Positions 35,586 to 43,518 of a DNA stretch of 64,000 bases are shown in pieces. Numbering within the stretch: the stretch's first letter is position 1; the number at the start of each line of letters is the position of its first letter. The stretch is taken from NCBI GenBank assembly GCA_018716305.1, contig DVKB01000034.1, positions 1 through 64,000 of the forward strand, in the 5' to 3' direction. Source of the DNA: Candidatus Scatomonas merdigallinarum. Lineage in GTDB: Bacteria; Bacillota; Clostridia; Lachnospirales; Lachnospiraceae. Position numbers and translations under genes: made by a program. The notes below the pieces were generated by a model. It was not told the origin of the DNA, searched no databases, and saw only the letters and a list, made by a program, of their open reading frames with translations.

Positions 35586-36785
35586 ATGTATTGTGTAAAG
35601 AACATTAAAAATGATCTGTACTGGGTCGGCGGAACAGACCGCAGACTGGCACTGTTTGAGAATGTATACCCCATTCCCAGAGGAGTATCCTATAATTCTT
35701 ATCTGATCCTGGACGAGAAGACCGTTCTGCTGGATACGGTGGATTATTCTGTCAGCCAGCAGCTTTTTGAAAATATTGCCCATGTGCTGGGGGGACGCCA
35801 TCTGGATTATATGATCGTCAATCACATGGAACCGGATCACTGCGGAACCATCGGCGCTCTGGTAACAAGATACCCGGATATTAAAATTGTATGCAACAGC
35901 AAGATCGCCGGCATGATGAAGCAGTTCTTTGACTTTGACGTGGACGCCAGGGTTCAGATCGTAGAGGAGGGCGACACCTTTACTACCGGACGCCATACCT
36001 TCGCCTTTGCCGCCGCCCCCATGGTACACTGGCCGGAGGTTATGGTTACTTATGACGCCACCGACAAAACTCTGTTCTCCGCGGATGCGTTCGGCACCTT
36101 TGGAGCGATGAACGGCAATCTTTACGCGGATGAAGTGAATTTTGAGAGAGACTGGCTGGATGACGCCAGAAGGTATTACACCAATATCGTTGGAAAATAC
36201 GGTCCGCAGGCCCAGGCGGTGCTGAAGAAAGCGGCAGGCCTGGACATTGAGATGATCTGTCCGCTGCACGGACCGATCTGGAGAGAGAATCTGGGCTGGT
36301 TCATTGACAAATACATGAAGTGGAGCTCCTATACCCCGGAGGATCAGGCGGTTATGATCGCCTATGGTTCCGTGTACGGCCATACGGAAAATCTGGCCAA
36401 TGTGCTGGCATCCAAACTGGCGGATCTGGGCGTAAAGGATGTGCGGGTGTACGACGTATCCGCCACACATCCGTCCTACATTCTGTCTGAGGCATTCCGC
36501 TGCAGCCACCTGGTATTTGCCTCCATCACCTACAACGGCGGAATCTTTACCAATATGGAACATCTTCTGCTGGAGCTGAAGGCTCATAATCTGCAGAACC
36601 GGACCGTCGCCCTTATGGAAAACGGAAGCTGGGCGCCGGTGGCAGGCAAGAAGATGAAAGAGATCTTCGATTCCATGAAAAATATCCGGCTGCTGGAGGA
36701 GACGGCAGTCATCCGTTCTTCCATGAAGGAAAATCAGATGGAGCAGGTAGACGCCCTGGCTAAAGCCATTGTGGAATCTATGTGA
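35586..36785 (+). CDS. fprA: FprA-type flavodiiron protein
   Basis: An A-type flavoprotein that reduces oxygen to water, or NO to N2O, in anaerobes. The 399-residue protein has an N-terminal metallo-beta-lactamase-like diiron domain with HxExDH in NHMEPDHCGTIG (His80, Glu82, Asp84, His85), and a C-terminal flavodoxin domain with the FMN loop AYGSVYGHTENLA near residue 260. The ATG at 35586 is preceded by AGAGAGAGG. A frame open further upstream starts in the promoter. The gene is monocistronic, ending at a hairpin. Confidence 0.94.
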   Translation: MYCVKNIKNDLYWVGGTDRRLALFENVYPIPRGVSYNSYLILDEKTVLLDTVDYSVSQQLFENIAHVLGGRHLDYMIVNHMEPDHCGTIGALVTRYPDIKIVCNSKIAGMMKQFFDFDVDARVQIVEEGDTFTTGRHTFAFAAAPMVHWPEVMVTYDATDKTLFSADAFGTFGAMNGNLYADEVNFERDWLDDARRYYTNIVGKYGPQAQAVLKKAAGLDIEMICPLHGPIWRENLGWFIDKYMKWSSYTPEDQAVMIAYGSVYGHTENLANVLASKLADLGVKDVRVYDVSATHPSYILSEAFRCSHLVFASITYNGGIFTNMEHLLLELKAHNLQNRTVALMENGSWAPVAGKKMKEIFDSMKNIRLLEETAVIRSSMKENQMEQVDALAKAIVESM

Positions 36786-36806
36786 TTCCCCGGACAGCGC
36801 AGTGAG

Positions 36807-36838
36807 GGGAGAGGGTGAGCGTTTCACCCTCTCCCTTT
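36807..36838 (+). terminator. Terminator after the flavodiiron gene
   Basis: GGGAGAGGGTGA pairs with TTCACCCTCTCCC, 12-bp stem with 4-base loop, followed by TTT. Confidence 0.75.
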
Positions 36839-36861
36839 AAATATAAAAAGGGAGAAGACCG

Positions 36862-37602
36862 ATGAATCAGACAGAATTTCAAAGAACGCTGGAAGACCTG
36901 CAAAAAGAGGCGGAGAGCCGGGGCGGGCAGATAGATATGGAAGCCATACGGGCCCGGTTCAGCAGGGAGCCTCTCTCGGAAGAACATCTGGGGCTGATCT
37001 GCGAATATCTGCTTTCCAGAAAAATCCTGGTGTCCGGCTATGAAAAAAAGAAAGAGAAGCCGGAGGAAAAACAGGCGCTGCTTCCGGAGGACGATAAATT
37101 TCTGCGCCGGTACAGAGAGGAGATATCACAGATCCGGCCGATAAAGAGTCCGGAAAGAAAAGAACTGTTCCGGAGAGCTGCCGCGGGGGATACAGGCGCG
37201 GCAGAGCAGCTGGCAAGAGCATATCAGCCTTTTGTGGCAGATCTGGCGGAAGAGATGTATGTTCCCCAGGTGCCGGCCGCGGATCTGGTCCAGGAGGGGA
37301 ATCTGCACCTGATGCTGGCCCTGCGGGAACTGACAGAGAAGGAAGCGGATCCGCACCGCTGGCTTCTTGCCCGGATCCGGGAGGGGATGCAGGCGCTGGT
37401 ACGTCAGCAGGAGGATCAGAGCCTGCAGGACAGAAAAATGGTAAAAAGAGTGGATGAGCTGAAAGAGAACATTTCCGCTTTAAAAGAAAAACTGGGGCGC
37501 AGGGTTTACCTGGATGAACTGGCTGAATACATGAAAATCTCGGAAGACGAGGTGGAGGCGGTGCTGAAACTGGCAGGGGAGGAGGTTCCGGAGGAAGAAT
37601 GA
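36862..37602 (+). CDS. Sigma-70-like protein lacking region 4
   Basis: A 246-residue protein with sigma-factor features. The first 60 residues resemble region 1.1 (helical, acidic and basic, ending LSRKILVSGY). Residues about 97-170 resemble region 2.1-2.2 (AAAGDTGAAEQLARAYQPFV, ADLVQEGNLHLMLALREL), including the polymerase-binding DLVQEGN motif. Residues about 205-240 resemble region 3 (RRVYLDELAEYMKISEDEVE). The -10 recognition segment is short and unusual, and no region 4 for -35 contact exists. It may be a regulator that binds core polymerase. GGGAGAAG precedes the ATG; cysK follows. Confidence 0.7.
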   Translation: MNQTEFQRTLEDLQKEAESRGGQIDMEAIRARFSREPLSEEHLGLICEYLLSRKILVSGYEKKKEKPEEKQALLPEDDKFLRRYREEISQIRPIKSPERKELFRRAAAGDTGAAEQLARAYQPFVADLAEEMYVPQVPAADLVQEGNLHLMLALRELTEKEADPHRWLLARIREGMQALVRQQEDQSLQDRKMVKRVDELKENISALKEKLGRRVYLDELAEYMKISEDEVEAVLKLAGEEVPEEE

Positions 37603-37646
37603 AATCCGGAATCGGGAGACAAACTATTGCAGTAGGAGGAAAAAAG

Positions 37647-38576
37647 ATGACCAGAATTTATCAGAGCGCGGAGGAGATCACAGGGAATACTCCGCTGCTT
37701 CGCGCGGGAAAACTGGAGAGGCGGTACAGTCTGAACGCCCGTCTTCTCCTGAAACTGGAGTACCTGAATCCCACCGGGAGCGTAAAGGACCGGGCAGCTC
37801 TTTATATGATCCGTGACGCGGAGCAGGCGGGGCTGCTGCAGCCCGGAGGAGTCATTGTGGAGCCCACATCCGGAAATACAGGGATCGGTCTTGCCTCCCT
37901 GGCCGCCTCCAGAGGATACCGTCTGATTCTGACTATGCCGGAGACTATGAGCGTGGAAAGAAGAAACATTCTGAAGGCCTACGGGGCGGAAATTGTTCTC
38001 ACAGAGGGAAGCAGAGGAATGAGCGGCGCCATTGAAAAAGCGGAAGAGATTGTAAAAAGTACGCCGGGGGCTTTTCTGCCGGGGCAGTTTGACAATCCGT
38101 CCAATGCCCGTGCCCACTACGAAACGACAGGTCCGGAAATTTGGAGAGATACCCAAGGACAGGTGGACATTTTTGTGGCAGGGGTAGGAACCGGAGGGAC
38201 GCTTACCGGAACCGGACGATACCTGAAAGAACAGAATCCGCGGATCCGGGTAGTGGCTGTGGAGCCGTCCGCGTCCCCGGTTCTCTCAGAGGGAAAAGGC
38301 GGCCCTCACAAGATTCAGGGGATCGGCGCGGGATTTGTGCCCTCTGTGCTGGATCAGGCGGTTTACGATGAGGTGTTTCCGGTAGACAATGAAGTTTGCT
38401 TTACAATGGCCAAAGAACTGGCCCATCTGGAGGGAATCCTGACCGGAATTTCTTCGGGAGCCGCGCTTTACGCGGCGGTGGAGATCGCGAAAAGACCGGA
38501 AAATGAGGGGAAAACCCTGGCAGTCCTGCTGCCGGACAGCGGGGATCGATATTATTCCACGCCTCTGTTCGGATGA
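37647..38576 (+). CDS. cysK: Cysteine synthase (O-acetylserine sulfhydrylase)
   Basis: PLP enzyme forming cysteine from O-acetylserine and sulfide. The 309-residue protein has NPTGSVKDRAALYMI with the PLP lysine, the substrate loop EPTSGNTGIGLA, GTGGTLTGTGRYL for the phosphate, and GISSGAAL near the C terminus. ATG 37647 is chosen because AGTAGGAGGA sits before it; ATG 37599 overlaps the end of the sigma-like gene. A stem-loop follows and the tRNA terminator lies just beyond. Confidence 0.94.
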   Translation: MTRIYQSAEEITGNTPLLRAGKLERRYSLNARLLLKLEYLNPTGSVKDRAALYMIRDAEQAGLLQPGGVIVEPTSGNTGIGLASLAASRGYRLILTMPETMSVERRNILKAYGAEIVLTEGSRGMSGAIEKAEEIVKSTPGAFLPGQFDNPSNARAHYETTGPEIWRDTQGQVDIFVAGVGTGGTLTGTGRYLKEQNPRIRVVAVEPSASPVLSEGKGGPHKIQGIGAGFVPSVLDQAVYDEVFPVDNEVCFTMAKELAHLEGILTGISSGAALYAAVEIAKRPENEGKTLAVLLPDSGDRYYSTPLFG

Positions 38577-38582
38577 AAACAG

Positions 38583-38633
38583 ACGCCCGGCAAATGACTG
38601 CCGCCCTGGAGCGGGCAGACATTTGCCGGGCGT
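38583..38633 (+). terminator. Stem-loop after cysK
   Basis: ACGCCCGGCAAATG pairs with CATTTGCCGGGCGT, a perfect 14-bp stem. There is no T run on the plus strand; A residues follow, so termination here may need another factor. Confidence 0.6.
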
Positions 38634-38640
38634 ATCGCGC

Positions 38641-38669
38641 AAAAAAAAGAAGTTCCCGAAGAACTTCTT
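38641..38669 (-). terminator. Terminator of the tRNA-Gly pair (minus strand)
   Basis: Read on the minus strand, AAGAAGTTC with GGAACTTCTT around TTCG, followed by a run of T residues. Confidence 0.85.
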
Positions 38670-38675
38670 AATGAA

Positions 38676-38747
38676 AGCGCGAGACGGGATTCGAACCCGC
38701 GACCCCAACCTTGGCAAGGTTGTACTCCACCCCTGAGCCACTCGCGC
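38676..38747 (-). tRNA. tRNA-Gly (anticodon GCC)
   Basis: The minus strand folds as a cloverleaf: acceptor stem GCGCGAG / CTCGCGC, T loop GGTTCGAATCC and anticodon loop containing TTGCCAA, so the anticodon is GCC. The discriminator base is T, as usual for bacterial tRNA-Gly. No CCA is encoded. Confidence 0.93.
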
Positions 38748-38750
38748 AGA

Positions 38751-38821
38751 AGCAGGTGATGGGAATCGAACCCACGTATCCAGCTTGGAAGGCTGGTGTT
38801 CTACCATTGAACTACACCTGC
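38751..38821 (-). tRNA. tRNA-Gly (anticodon TCC)
   Basis: Minus-strand cloverleaf with acceptor GCAGGTG / CACCTGC, T arm GGGTTCGATTCCC and anticodon loop CTTCCAA, so the anticodon is TCC. It lies three bases upstream of tRNA-Gly(GCC) in the same transcript. Discriminator T; no CCA encoded. Confidence 0.93.
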
Positions 38822-38856
38822 GGAAGATGTATGTTATCTCGCTGACAACAAAACAG

Positions 38857-38885
38857 AGTTTACACTATCTTTACCTGAATGTCAA
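38857..38885 (-). promoter_or_regulatory. Promoter for the tRNA-Gly pair
   Basis: On the minus strand TTGACA (38885-38880) and TAAACT (38862-38857) with a 17-bp spacer, 36 bp before the first tRNA. The rest of the 284-bp region up to 39105 is AT-rich and holds no gene I can support. Confidence 0.65.
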
Positions 38886-39105
38886 CCCCATTTTTAAAAA
38901 TTTTTGACACCTTTGAATTTGATTAAAAGGTCCTTGACATCTCATTTCAGCAGAGCACCTTCTTTACTATTTCTCCAAAATGCAATACAATGGAGTTATA
39001 GATTTGATTCAAAAAATGGGAATAAGTGGTTCATCATTTACAAACTGTATTAAATTCTGAAATATCGTTACAATGGTTGTATCTTAGGGAAAACGAGGAG
39101 CAGCC

Positions 39106-39429
39106 ATGGACGAAACCTATGTGAACGAAAGAATTAAGCAGATTTGTGCGGAAAAAGGCTGGTCGAATTATCGTCTGGCAAAGGAGTGCGGGATTCCTAA
39201 TTCTACAGTCCATAATATTCTGCATAACGTAACGGCTCCCTCTGTTGTGTCCCTGATAAAAATTTGTGACGGACTGGGAATTACCATGTCCCAGTTTTTC
39301 GCCGGAGATGGAGATAAGGTAGATCTGACCCGGGAGCAGCGGGAAGTACTTCAGCTGTACAACCGCCTGTCAGCCAGGGAAAAAGAAATCGCCATCGCCT
39401 ATATGGAGGGACTGGCGTCCAGCAGGTAA
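39106..39429 (+). CDS. XRE-family transcriptional regulator
   Basis: A 107-residue helix-turn-helix protein. Residues about 8-62 form the XRE domain (RIKQICAEKGWSNYRLAKEC, IPNSTVHNILHN, VSLIKICDGLGITMSQFF). The C-terminal 40 residues are helical (REQREVLQLYNRLSAREKEI), common in small clostridial regulators of this type. GAGGAGCAGCC precedes the ATG, and a terminator follows. Its target is not visible; no repeated operator was found in the upstream region. Confidence 0.85.
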   Translation: MDETYVNERIKQICAEKGWSNYRLAKECGIPNSTVHNILHNVTAPSVVSLIKICDGLGITMSQFFAGDGDKVDLTREQREVLQLYNRLSAREKEIAIAYMEGLASSR

Positions 39430-39436
39430 GGTTCAC

Positions 39437-39470
39437 ATAGCTCAGAAGCTTTTCGCTTTTGAGCTATTTT
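39437..39470 (+). terminator. Intrinsic terminator after the XRE gene
   Basis: ATAGCTCA pairs with TGAGCTAT, with an inner AGC/GCT pair, then TTTT. Confidence 0.75.
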
Positions 39471-39544
39471 CTGTCCTGCCGGGAGGAGCGGAAGCAGACA
39501 GGCAGACAGAAGAAGAGTCCCGCCGCATCAGCGGAGGAGCAGAG

Positions 39545-39874
39545 ATGGCGGAAATAACAAAAACAATGTTGGAACAGGATGTGGAAAAATTTCTCAGGCA
39601 CTGCAGCAAACGGGCCGCTTCCCTTTTTAAGGGGGAGACGGATATGACCCAGGAAGGCTTTGAAACGTGTCTGGAAGAAATGGTATCCCTGAATCTTAAC
39701 AGGCTTTTCCAAATCTTTTCCGTTACTTATCCTGAATTTATGGAACGGTTCGAAAGAGAGGCGGAAGAACTGGAAAAAAAGAGCAGGGAAAAGGCGCTGC
39801 CCCGGGAGGTCAAGGGAAGAATATGGGACAGAATTGTGAAGAGTCTTCAGTCAGAAAAGGACGCGGGACAGTGA
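39545..39874 (+). CDS. Hypothetical helical protein
   Basis: A 109-residue protein with GCGGAGGAGCAGAG before its ATG. It is predicted helical and charged throughout: KTMLEQDVEKFLRHCSKRAA, then FETCLEEMVSLNLNRLF and a Lys/Glu-rich C terminus (ERFEREAEELEKKSREKA). No signal, membrane segment or metal motif is visible. I do not recognise the family. It follows the XRE gene by 115 bp with a terminator in between. Confidence 0.6.
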   Translation: MAEITKTMLEQDVEKFLRHCSKRAASLFKGETDMTQEGFETCLEEMVSLNLNRLFQIFSVTYPEFMERFEREAEELEKKSREKALPREVKGRIWDRIVKSLQSEKDAGQ

Positions 39875-39960
39875 AACAAAGAGGATGCGGCTCCGGTATC
39901 GCTGAACGGCGGAACGGTCCCGCGGAGAACGGCCGATAAAAAATTTTTTAAAAAAGGGGA

Positions 39961-39989
39961 TTCACAAATGCTCAAAACTGTGGTATAGT
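39961..39989 (+). promoter_or_regulatory. Promoter for tRNA-Ala
   Basis: TTCACA (39961-39966) and TATAGT (39984-39989) with a 17-bp spacer, 12 bp before the mature tRNA. Confidence 0.65.
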
Positions 39990-40000
39990 ATCATTTGTTC

Positions 40001-40073
40001 GGGGCATTAGCGCAGCTGGGAGCGCGCCACAATGGCATTGTGGAGGCCACGGGTTCGAATCCCGTATGCTCCA
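40001..40073 (+). tRNA. tRNA-Ala (anticodon GGC)
   Basis: Acceptor stem GGGGCAT / ATGCTCC with the alanine identity pair G3:T70, anticodon stem CCACA/TGTGG with loop ATGGCAT, so the anticodon is GGC. T arm CGGGTTCGAATCCCG. Discriminator A, no CCA encoded. A hairpin with six T residues follows. Confidence 0.94.
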
Positions 40074-40087
40074 GTAGCTATATGTAA

Positions 40088-40137
40088 GCAGTGATATAGA
40101 TCCGCGTCCTCAGGCTGATTTATATCGCTGCTTTTTT
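40088..40137 (+). terminator. Intrinsic terminator after tRNA-Ala
   Basis: GCAGTGATATA pairs with TATATCGCTGC, 11 bp with one G-T style mismatch, followed by six T residues. Confidence 0.85.
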
Positions 40138-40205
40138 CGTGATATACCCGGCAGGCGGCTGCCGCGCTGGCGGGAGCAGTATCGCGCATCTGCCGGGAGG
40201 AAACT

Positions 40206-41024
40206 ATGATTGTATATGCAAGTCCGTATCTGAATTTAAGACAGATTGCCGCTTCCGGCCAGTGCTTCCGCATGCGGGAGACCGGGGACGGCGTTTTTGA
40301 GATTATTTCCGGAACACGTTTTCTAAGGGTCTGCCAGCAGAAAGATGTGTGCCGTTTTTTCTGCGGCGAAGGGGAGTTTGAGGAATACTGGAAAAAATAC
40401 TTCGACCTGGAAACAGACTACCGCGTTTTTCTGGAAAAAATTGATCCGGAAGATCACTATCTGCGCCGGGCGGCAGAGCGGGGAAAGGGAATCCGCATCC
40501 TGCGGCAGGACTTTTTTGAGATGATCGTCACCTTCCTGATATCTCAGCAGAATAATATCCGCCGGATCCGCAGGTGCATTGAGAATCTCTGCAGCCGGTA
40601 CGGAAAAAGCTGCCGGACGCCGGAGGGGGCGGTATACTTCGGTTTCCCGGAGCCGGGGGCTCTGGCGGCAGCTTCAGCGGAAGAACTGCGGGAATGTAAT
40701 CTGGGATACCGGGGAAAATATGTGCAGGCCGCCGCGGCCGCCGTTGCCGGCGGAAATTTTCCCCTTGCCCCGCTTCGGGATATGGACGCCCAAACGGCGG
40801 AGGAAAAACTTCGGGAATTGTATGGCGTGGGGACGAAAGTGGCGGCCTGTATCGCGCTGTTCGGCCTTCACCGGCTGGAAGCGTTCCCCGTGGATACCCA
40901 TATCCGTCAGGCTTTAGAGCGGCATTATCCGCAGGGATTTCCGGAGAAGTACCGGGATTTTCAGGGAGTTCTGCAGCAGTATATGTTTTACGGAGAGCTG
41001 TTTCCGGATCCGGAGGATGGCTGA
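40206..41024 (+). CDS. ogg: 8-oxoguanine DNA glycosylase (OGG1 type)
   Basis: Base-excision enzyme of the HhH-GPD superfamily removing 8-oxoguanine. The 272-residue protein has the OGG1 N-terminal domain (LNLRQIAASGQCFRM near residue 8) and the C-terminal helix-hairpin-helix with GVGTKVAACIALFGLHRL, which carries the catalytic lysine, followed by FPVDTHIRQAL with the Asp. DFFEMIVTFLISQQNNI is the conserved second helix. GGGAGGAAAC precedes the ATG. It lies between two tRNA genes, transcribed on its own. Confidence 0.9.
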   Translation: MIVYASPYLNLRQIAASGQCFRMRETGDGVFEIISGTRFLRVCQQKDVCRFFCGEGEFEEYWKKYFDLETDYRVFLEKIDPEDHYLRRAAERGKGIRILRQDFFEMIVTFLISQQNNIRRIRRCIENLCSRYGKSCRTPEGAVYFGFPEPGALAAASAEELRECNLGYRGKYVQAAAAAVAGGNFPLAPLRDMDAQTAEEKLRELYGVGTKVAACIALFGLHRLEAFPVDTHIRQALERHYPQGFPEKYRDFQGVLQQYMFYGELFPDPEDG

Positions 41025-41042
41025 CAAATGGGAAAATTTTGC

Positions 41043-41071
41043 TTCCATTTCACCGGAGGCTGTGCTATAAT
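41043..41071 (+). promoter_or_regulatory. Possible promoter for tRNA-Val
   Basis: TTCCAT (41043-41048) and TATAAT (41066-41071) with a 17-bp spacer. The -10 is perfect; the -35 is weak. Confidence 0.5.
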
Positions 41072-41078
41072 TTCCTCT

Positions 41079-41152
41079 GGAAGCATAGCTCAGCTGGGAT
41101 GAGCGCTCGCCTGACTAGCGGGAGGCCAGGGGTTCGAGCCCCCTTGCTTCCA
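41079..41152 (+). tRNA. tRNA-Val (anticodon GAC)
   Basis: Acceptor GGAAGCA / TGCTTCC, anticodon stem CTCGC / GCGGG with loop CTGACTA, so the anticodon (41113-41115) is GAC. T arm GGGGTTCGAGCCCC. The base after the anticodon is T where a purine is usual. Discriminator A, no CCA encoded, and a TTTTTT run follows at once. Confidence 0.85.
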
Positions 41153-41193
41153 TTTTTTACGGATTTTTGCATACAAAGATAGGAGGAAACACC

Positions 41194-41928
41194 ATGCTGG
41201 AACTGAAAAACATCGGATGGACCGCGTCTGATGGCGAAGAGATTCTGAGAAATATAAGCCTGGAGATCCCGGAGGGGAAAATGACCGTCATCACCGGCCC
41301 CAACGGCGGGGGAAAGACATCTCTGGCAAAGCTGATCGCCGGCCTGATTACCCCCACGGAAGGGCAGATTCTGCTGGACGGCCAGGATATCACCCGCTGG
41401 GACATGACGGAGCGGGCCCGTCACGGAATCGGCTACGCCTTTCAGCAGCCGGTGAAGTTTAAAGGACTTACCGTGAGGGATCTTCTGGAAATATCCGCGG
41501 AGGGAGCCCTGAACAGGGAGCAGGTCTGCCATTATCTGGGGGAAGTGGGCCTCTGCGCGGAGGAGTATATCGACCGAGTGGTGGACGCAAGTCTCTCCGG
41601 GGGGGAGGGCAAGCGGATCGAGATCGCCACGGTGCTTGCCAGAAAGAATGTAAAGGTGAGAGTGTTTGACGAGCCGGAGGCCGGCATCGATCTGTGGAGT
41701 TTTACGAATCTCATCGATGTGTTCCAGCGGCTTAAAAACCAGAAAAACGAGGCACTGCTGGTGATTTCCCACCAGGAGAGGATTTTGGATATCGCGGACA
41801 AAATCATTGTTGTGGCTGACGGACATGTGCGGACTGCCGGAGACAAGGAGGTTATTCTTCCAAGGCTTCTGGCTCAGGACAAAGCGGCCCGCTGCCCCAG
41901 GGAAGAGGAAAGGAGCTGCGCAGGATGA
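41194..41928 (+). CDS. sufC: SufC-like ATPase of the minimal SUF (SMS) system
   Basis: ABC ATPase that energises iron-sulfur cluster assembly with its SufB/D partner. The 244-residue protein has Walker A GPNGGGKTSLAKLIAGL (about 34-50), the signature SLSGGEGKRIEIA, Walker B VRVFDEPEAGID and the switch His in VISHQERI. It differs from SufC of full SUF operons and matches the two-gene SmsCB arrangement of anaerobes. ATG 41194 is chosen for AGGAGGAAACACC; an upstream in-frame ATG at 41167 lies near the tRNA. It overlaps sufB by 4 bp. Confidence 0.9.
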   Translation: MLELKNIGWTASDGEEILRNISLEIPEGKMTVITGPNGGGKTSLAKLIAGLITPTEGQILLDGQDITRWDMTERARHGIGYAFQQPVKFKGLTVRDLLEISAEGALNREQVCHYLGEVGLCAEEYIDRVVDASLSGGEGKRIEIATVLARKNVKVRVFDEPEAGIDLWSFTNLIDVFQRLKNQKNEALLVISHQERILDIADKIIVVADGHVRTAGDKEVILPRLLAQDKAARCPREEERSCAG

Positions 41929-42842
41929 ATAAGATTACGGAACAGCTGCTGAAGGCTGTGTCAGACTGGAAAGGAAACTTTAAAGGAGCCTACAATATCC
42001 GGGAGGACGGAGGCTGCGCCGGAAGACAGTCCTCAGAACACATTAAGATCGAAAATAAGCCGGACGGCCCGGGGCTGATCATCCGCATCAGCCCGGAAGC
42101 GCAGCAGGAGACGGTTTACATTCCGGCCTGCGTCACCCGGGGCAATGTCAGCGATCTGGTCTACAATGATTTTTACGTGGGCGCGGGAGCGGACGTGACC
42201 ATCGTAGCCGGATGCGGCGTTCATACGGATAATGAGGGAGAAGCAAAGCACGACGGCATCCACCGTTTCTTTCTGGAAAAGGGCGCCCATGTGCTTTATA
42301 AAGAAAAACATATCGGCACGGGAACCGGTACGGGACTGAAAAAAATCAATCCGGTGACGGATATGGAACTGAAAGAAGACGCGGTGATGGAGATGGATAC
42401 CATCCAGATCGGCGGCGTGGACGACACAAAGCGCGCCACGAAAGCAGTTCTGGGTCCCAGAGCCAGGCTGATTATACATGAGAGGATCCTGACGGACGGC
42501 CAGGAGCAGGCATCCACAGATTTTGAGGTGGATATGCAGGGGGAGGATTCCGGTGTGGATCTGATCTCGCGTTCGGTAGCCAAGGATCATTCCTATCAGG
42601 AGTATCACTCTAAGATCCGAGGCAACTGCCGCTGTACCGGACATTCGGAATGCGACGCCATCCTCATCGGGGAGGGCAGAGTCAACGCGGCTCCGGAGCT
42701 GTTCGCGGGAAATATTGACGCTTCTTTGATCCATGAGGCTGCCATCGGCAAGATTGCCGGGGAGCAGATTGTCAAACTGAGAACCCTTGGACTGACCGAG
42801 GAAGAAGCGGAAAAAAAGATCGTGGAGGGATTTCTGCGCTGA
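41925..42842 (+). CDS. sufB: SufB/SufD-family scaffold protein of the minimal SUF system
   Basis: Beta-helix protein that forms the scaffold for iron-sulfur cluster building with SufC. The 305-residue product is shorter than classical SufB (about 460-490) and lacks a SufD partner gene. The conserved C-terminal part is clear: QEYHSKIRGNCRCTGHSECD, LIGEGRVNAAPEL, then ASLIHEAAIGKIAGEQI, including Cys and His residues used as ligands or in assembly. The ATG overlaps the sufC stop, so the two are coupled. No sufS, sufU or sufE lies nearby. Confidence 0.9.
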   Translation: MNKITEQLLKAVSDWKGNFKGAYNIREDGGCAGRQSSEHIKIENKPDGPGLIIRISPEAQQETVYIPACVTRGNVSDLVYNDFYVGAGADVTIVAGCGVHTDNEGEAKHDGIHRFFLEKGAHVLYKEKHIGTGTGTGLKKINPVTDMELKEDAVMEMDTIQIGGVDDTKRATKAVLGPRARLIIHERILTDGQEQASTDFEVDMQGEDSGVDLISRSVAKDHSYQEYHSKIRGNCRCTGHSECDAILIGEGRVNAAPELFAGNIDASLIHEAAIGKIAGEQIVKLRTLGLTEEEAEKKIVEGFLR

Positions 42843-42863
42843 GAGATGCACGTAAGATAGAAG

Positions 42864-42904
42864 CAGCGGGGCGCCGGAGCCGATTTGGTTCCGGCGCCCC
42901 GCTG
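42864..42904. terminator. Bidirectional terminator between sufB and the oxidase-like gene
   Basis: A perfect 15-bp stem CAGCGGGGCGCCGGA / TCCGGCGCCCCGCTG, followed by TTT on the plus strand. It separates two convergent genes. Confidence 0.8.
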
Positions 42905-42910
42905 TTTCGC

Positions 42911-43309
42911 TTAGAAAGTAACTGTTTTCGGTTCTGCTGTAAAAGAAGAAAATACAGCAGCGGCGTCTTTCAGATAAAAAACTTCGCAGTTTCCATCGTC
43001 CGGAGAATATCTGTCCTGAAGAGAGGGATATTCCGCGAGAACCGCGGCCCGGGCCTCCCGGCGGTCATCCCGCACAGCTGTGGCGGTCACTCTGAGCCAG
43101 GTTCCGCTGGACGGGCAGAAGGCGCAGATTTCAATCTTCGGATTAGCGATCATCTGCTGGTATACCGGTTTGACATGCCCGGTCTGGATATACAGTTTTC
43201 CTTCGAACCGTGCGATGGTTCCGAAAGGGCGCACCCGGGGCTGATCCCCCTCCGCGGTGGCCAGAAAATAAGTCGGATTTTCTTTCAGAAATTTTAAAAC
43301 CTCATCCAT
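42911..43309 (-). CDS. Pyridoxamine 5'-phosphate oxidase-family protein
   Basis: A 132-residue split-barrel flavin-binding protein. The fold markers are LKENPTYFLATAEGDQPRVR, PFGTIARFEGKLYIQTGHVK, and the ICAFCPSSGTWLRVTATAVR strand pair, with VFYLKDAAAVFSS at the end. Small members of this family are FMN- or F420-binding reductases or redox proteins; which one cannot be read. GGAGCAAAC precedes the ATG on the minus strand. It stands alone. Confidence 0.8.
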   Translation of the reverse strand: MDEVLKFLKENPTYFLATAEGDQPRVRPFGTIARFEGKLYIQTGHVKPVYQQMIANPKIEICAFCPSSGTWLRVTATAVRDDRREARAAVLAEYPSLQDRYSPDDGNCEVFYLKDAAAVFSSFTAEPKTVTF

Positions 43310-43420
43310 ACAGTTTGCTCCTTTCTTTCTCGCGATTGTGAAGTCTGCCGGAAGATCCGTCAGGAAATTCTGTTATCTATTATTCTACATCGGGAGCCGA
43401 GAAAACACAAGAAGCCTGCT

Positions 43421-43449
43421 TTGACAATTTGCGCGGAATGTATTATTCT
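43421..43449 (+). promoter_or_regulatory. Promoter of the Cys-rich protein gene cluster
   Basis: TTGACA (43421-43426) and TATTCT (43444-43449) with a 17-bp spacer, about 70 bp upstream of the first start. Confidence 0.6.
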
Positions 43450-43518
43450 ATTACCAGTCAGCCGCGGAAAAAACGCCTGCTCTCTGTCAGACGTCCGCGG
43501 TATAAGAAGGAGGATCAG

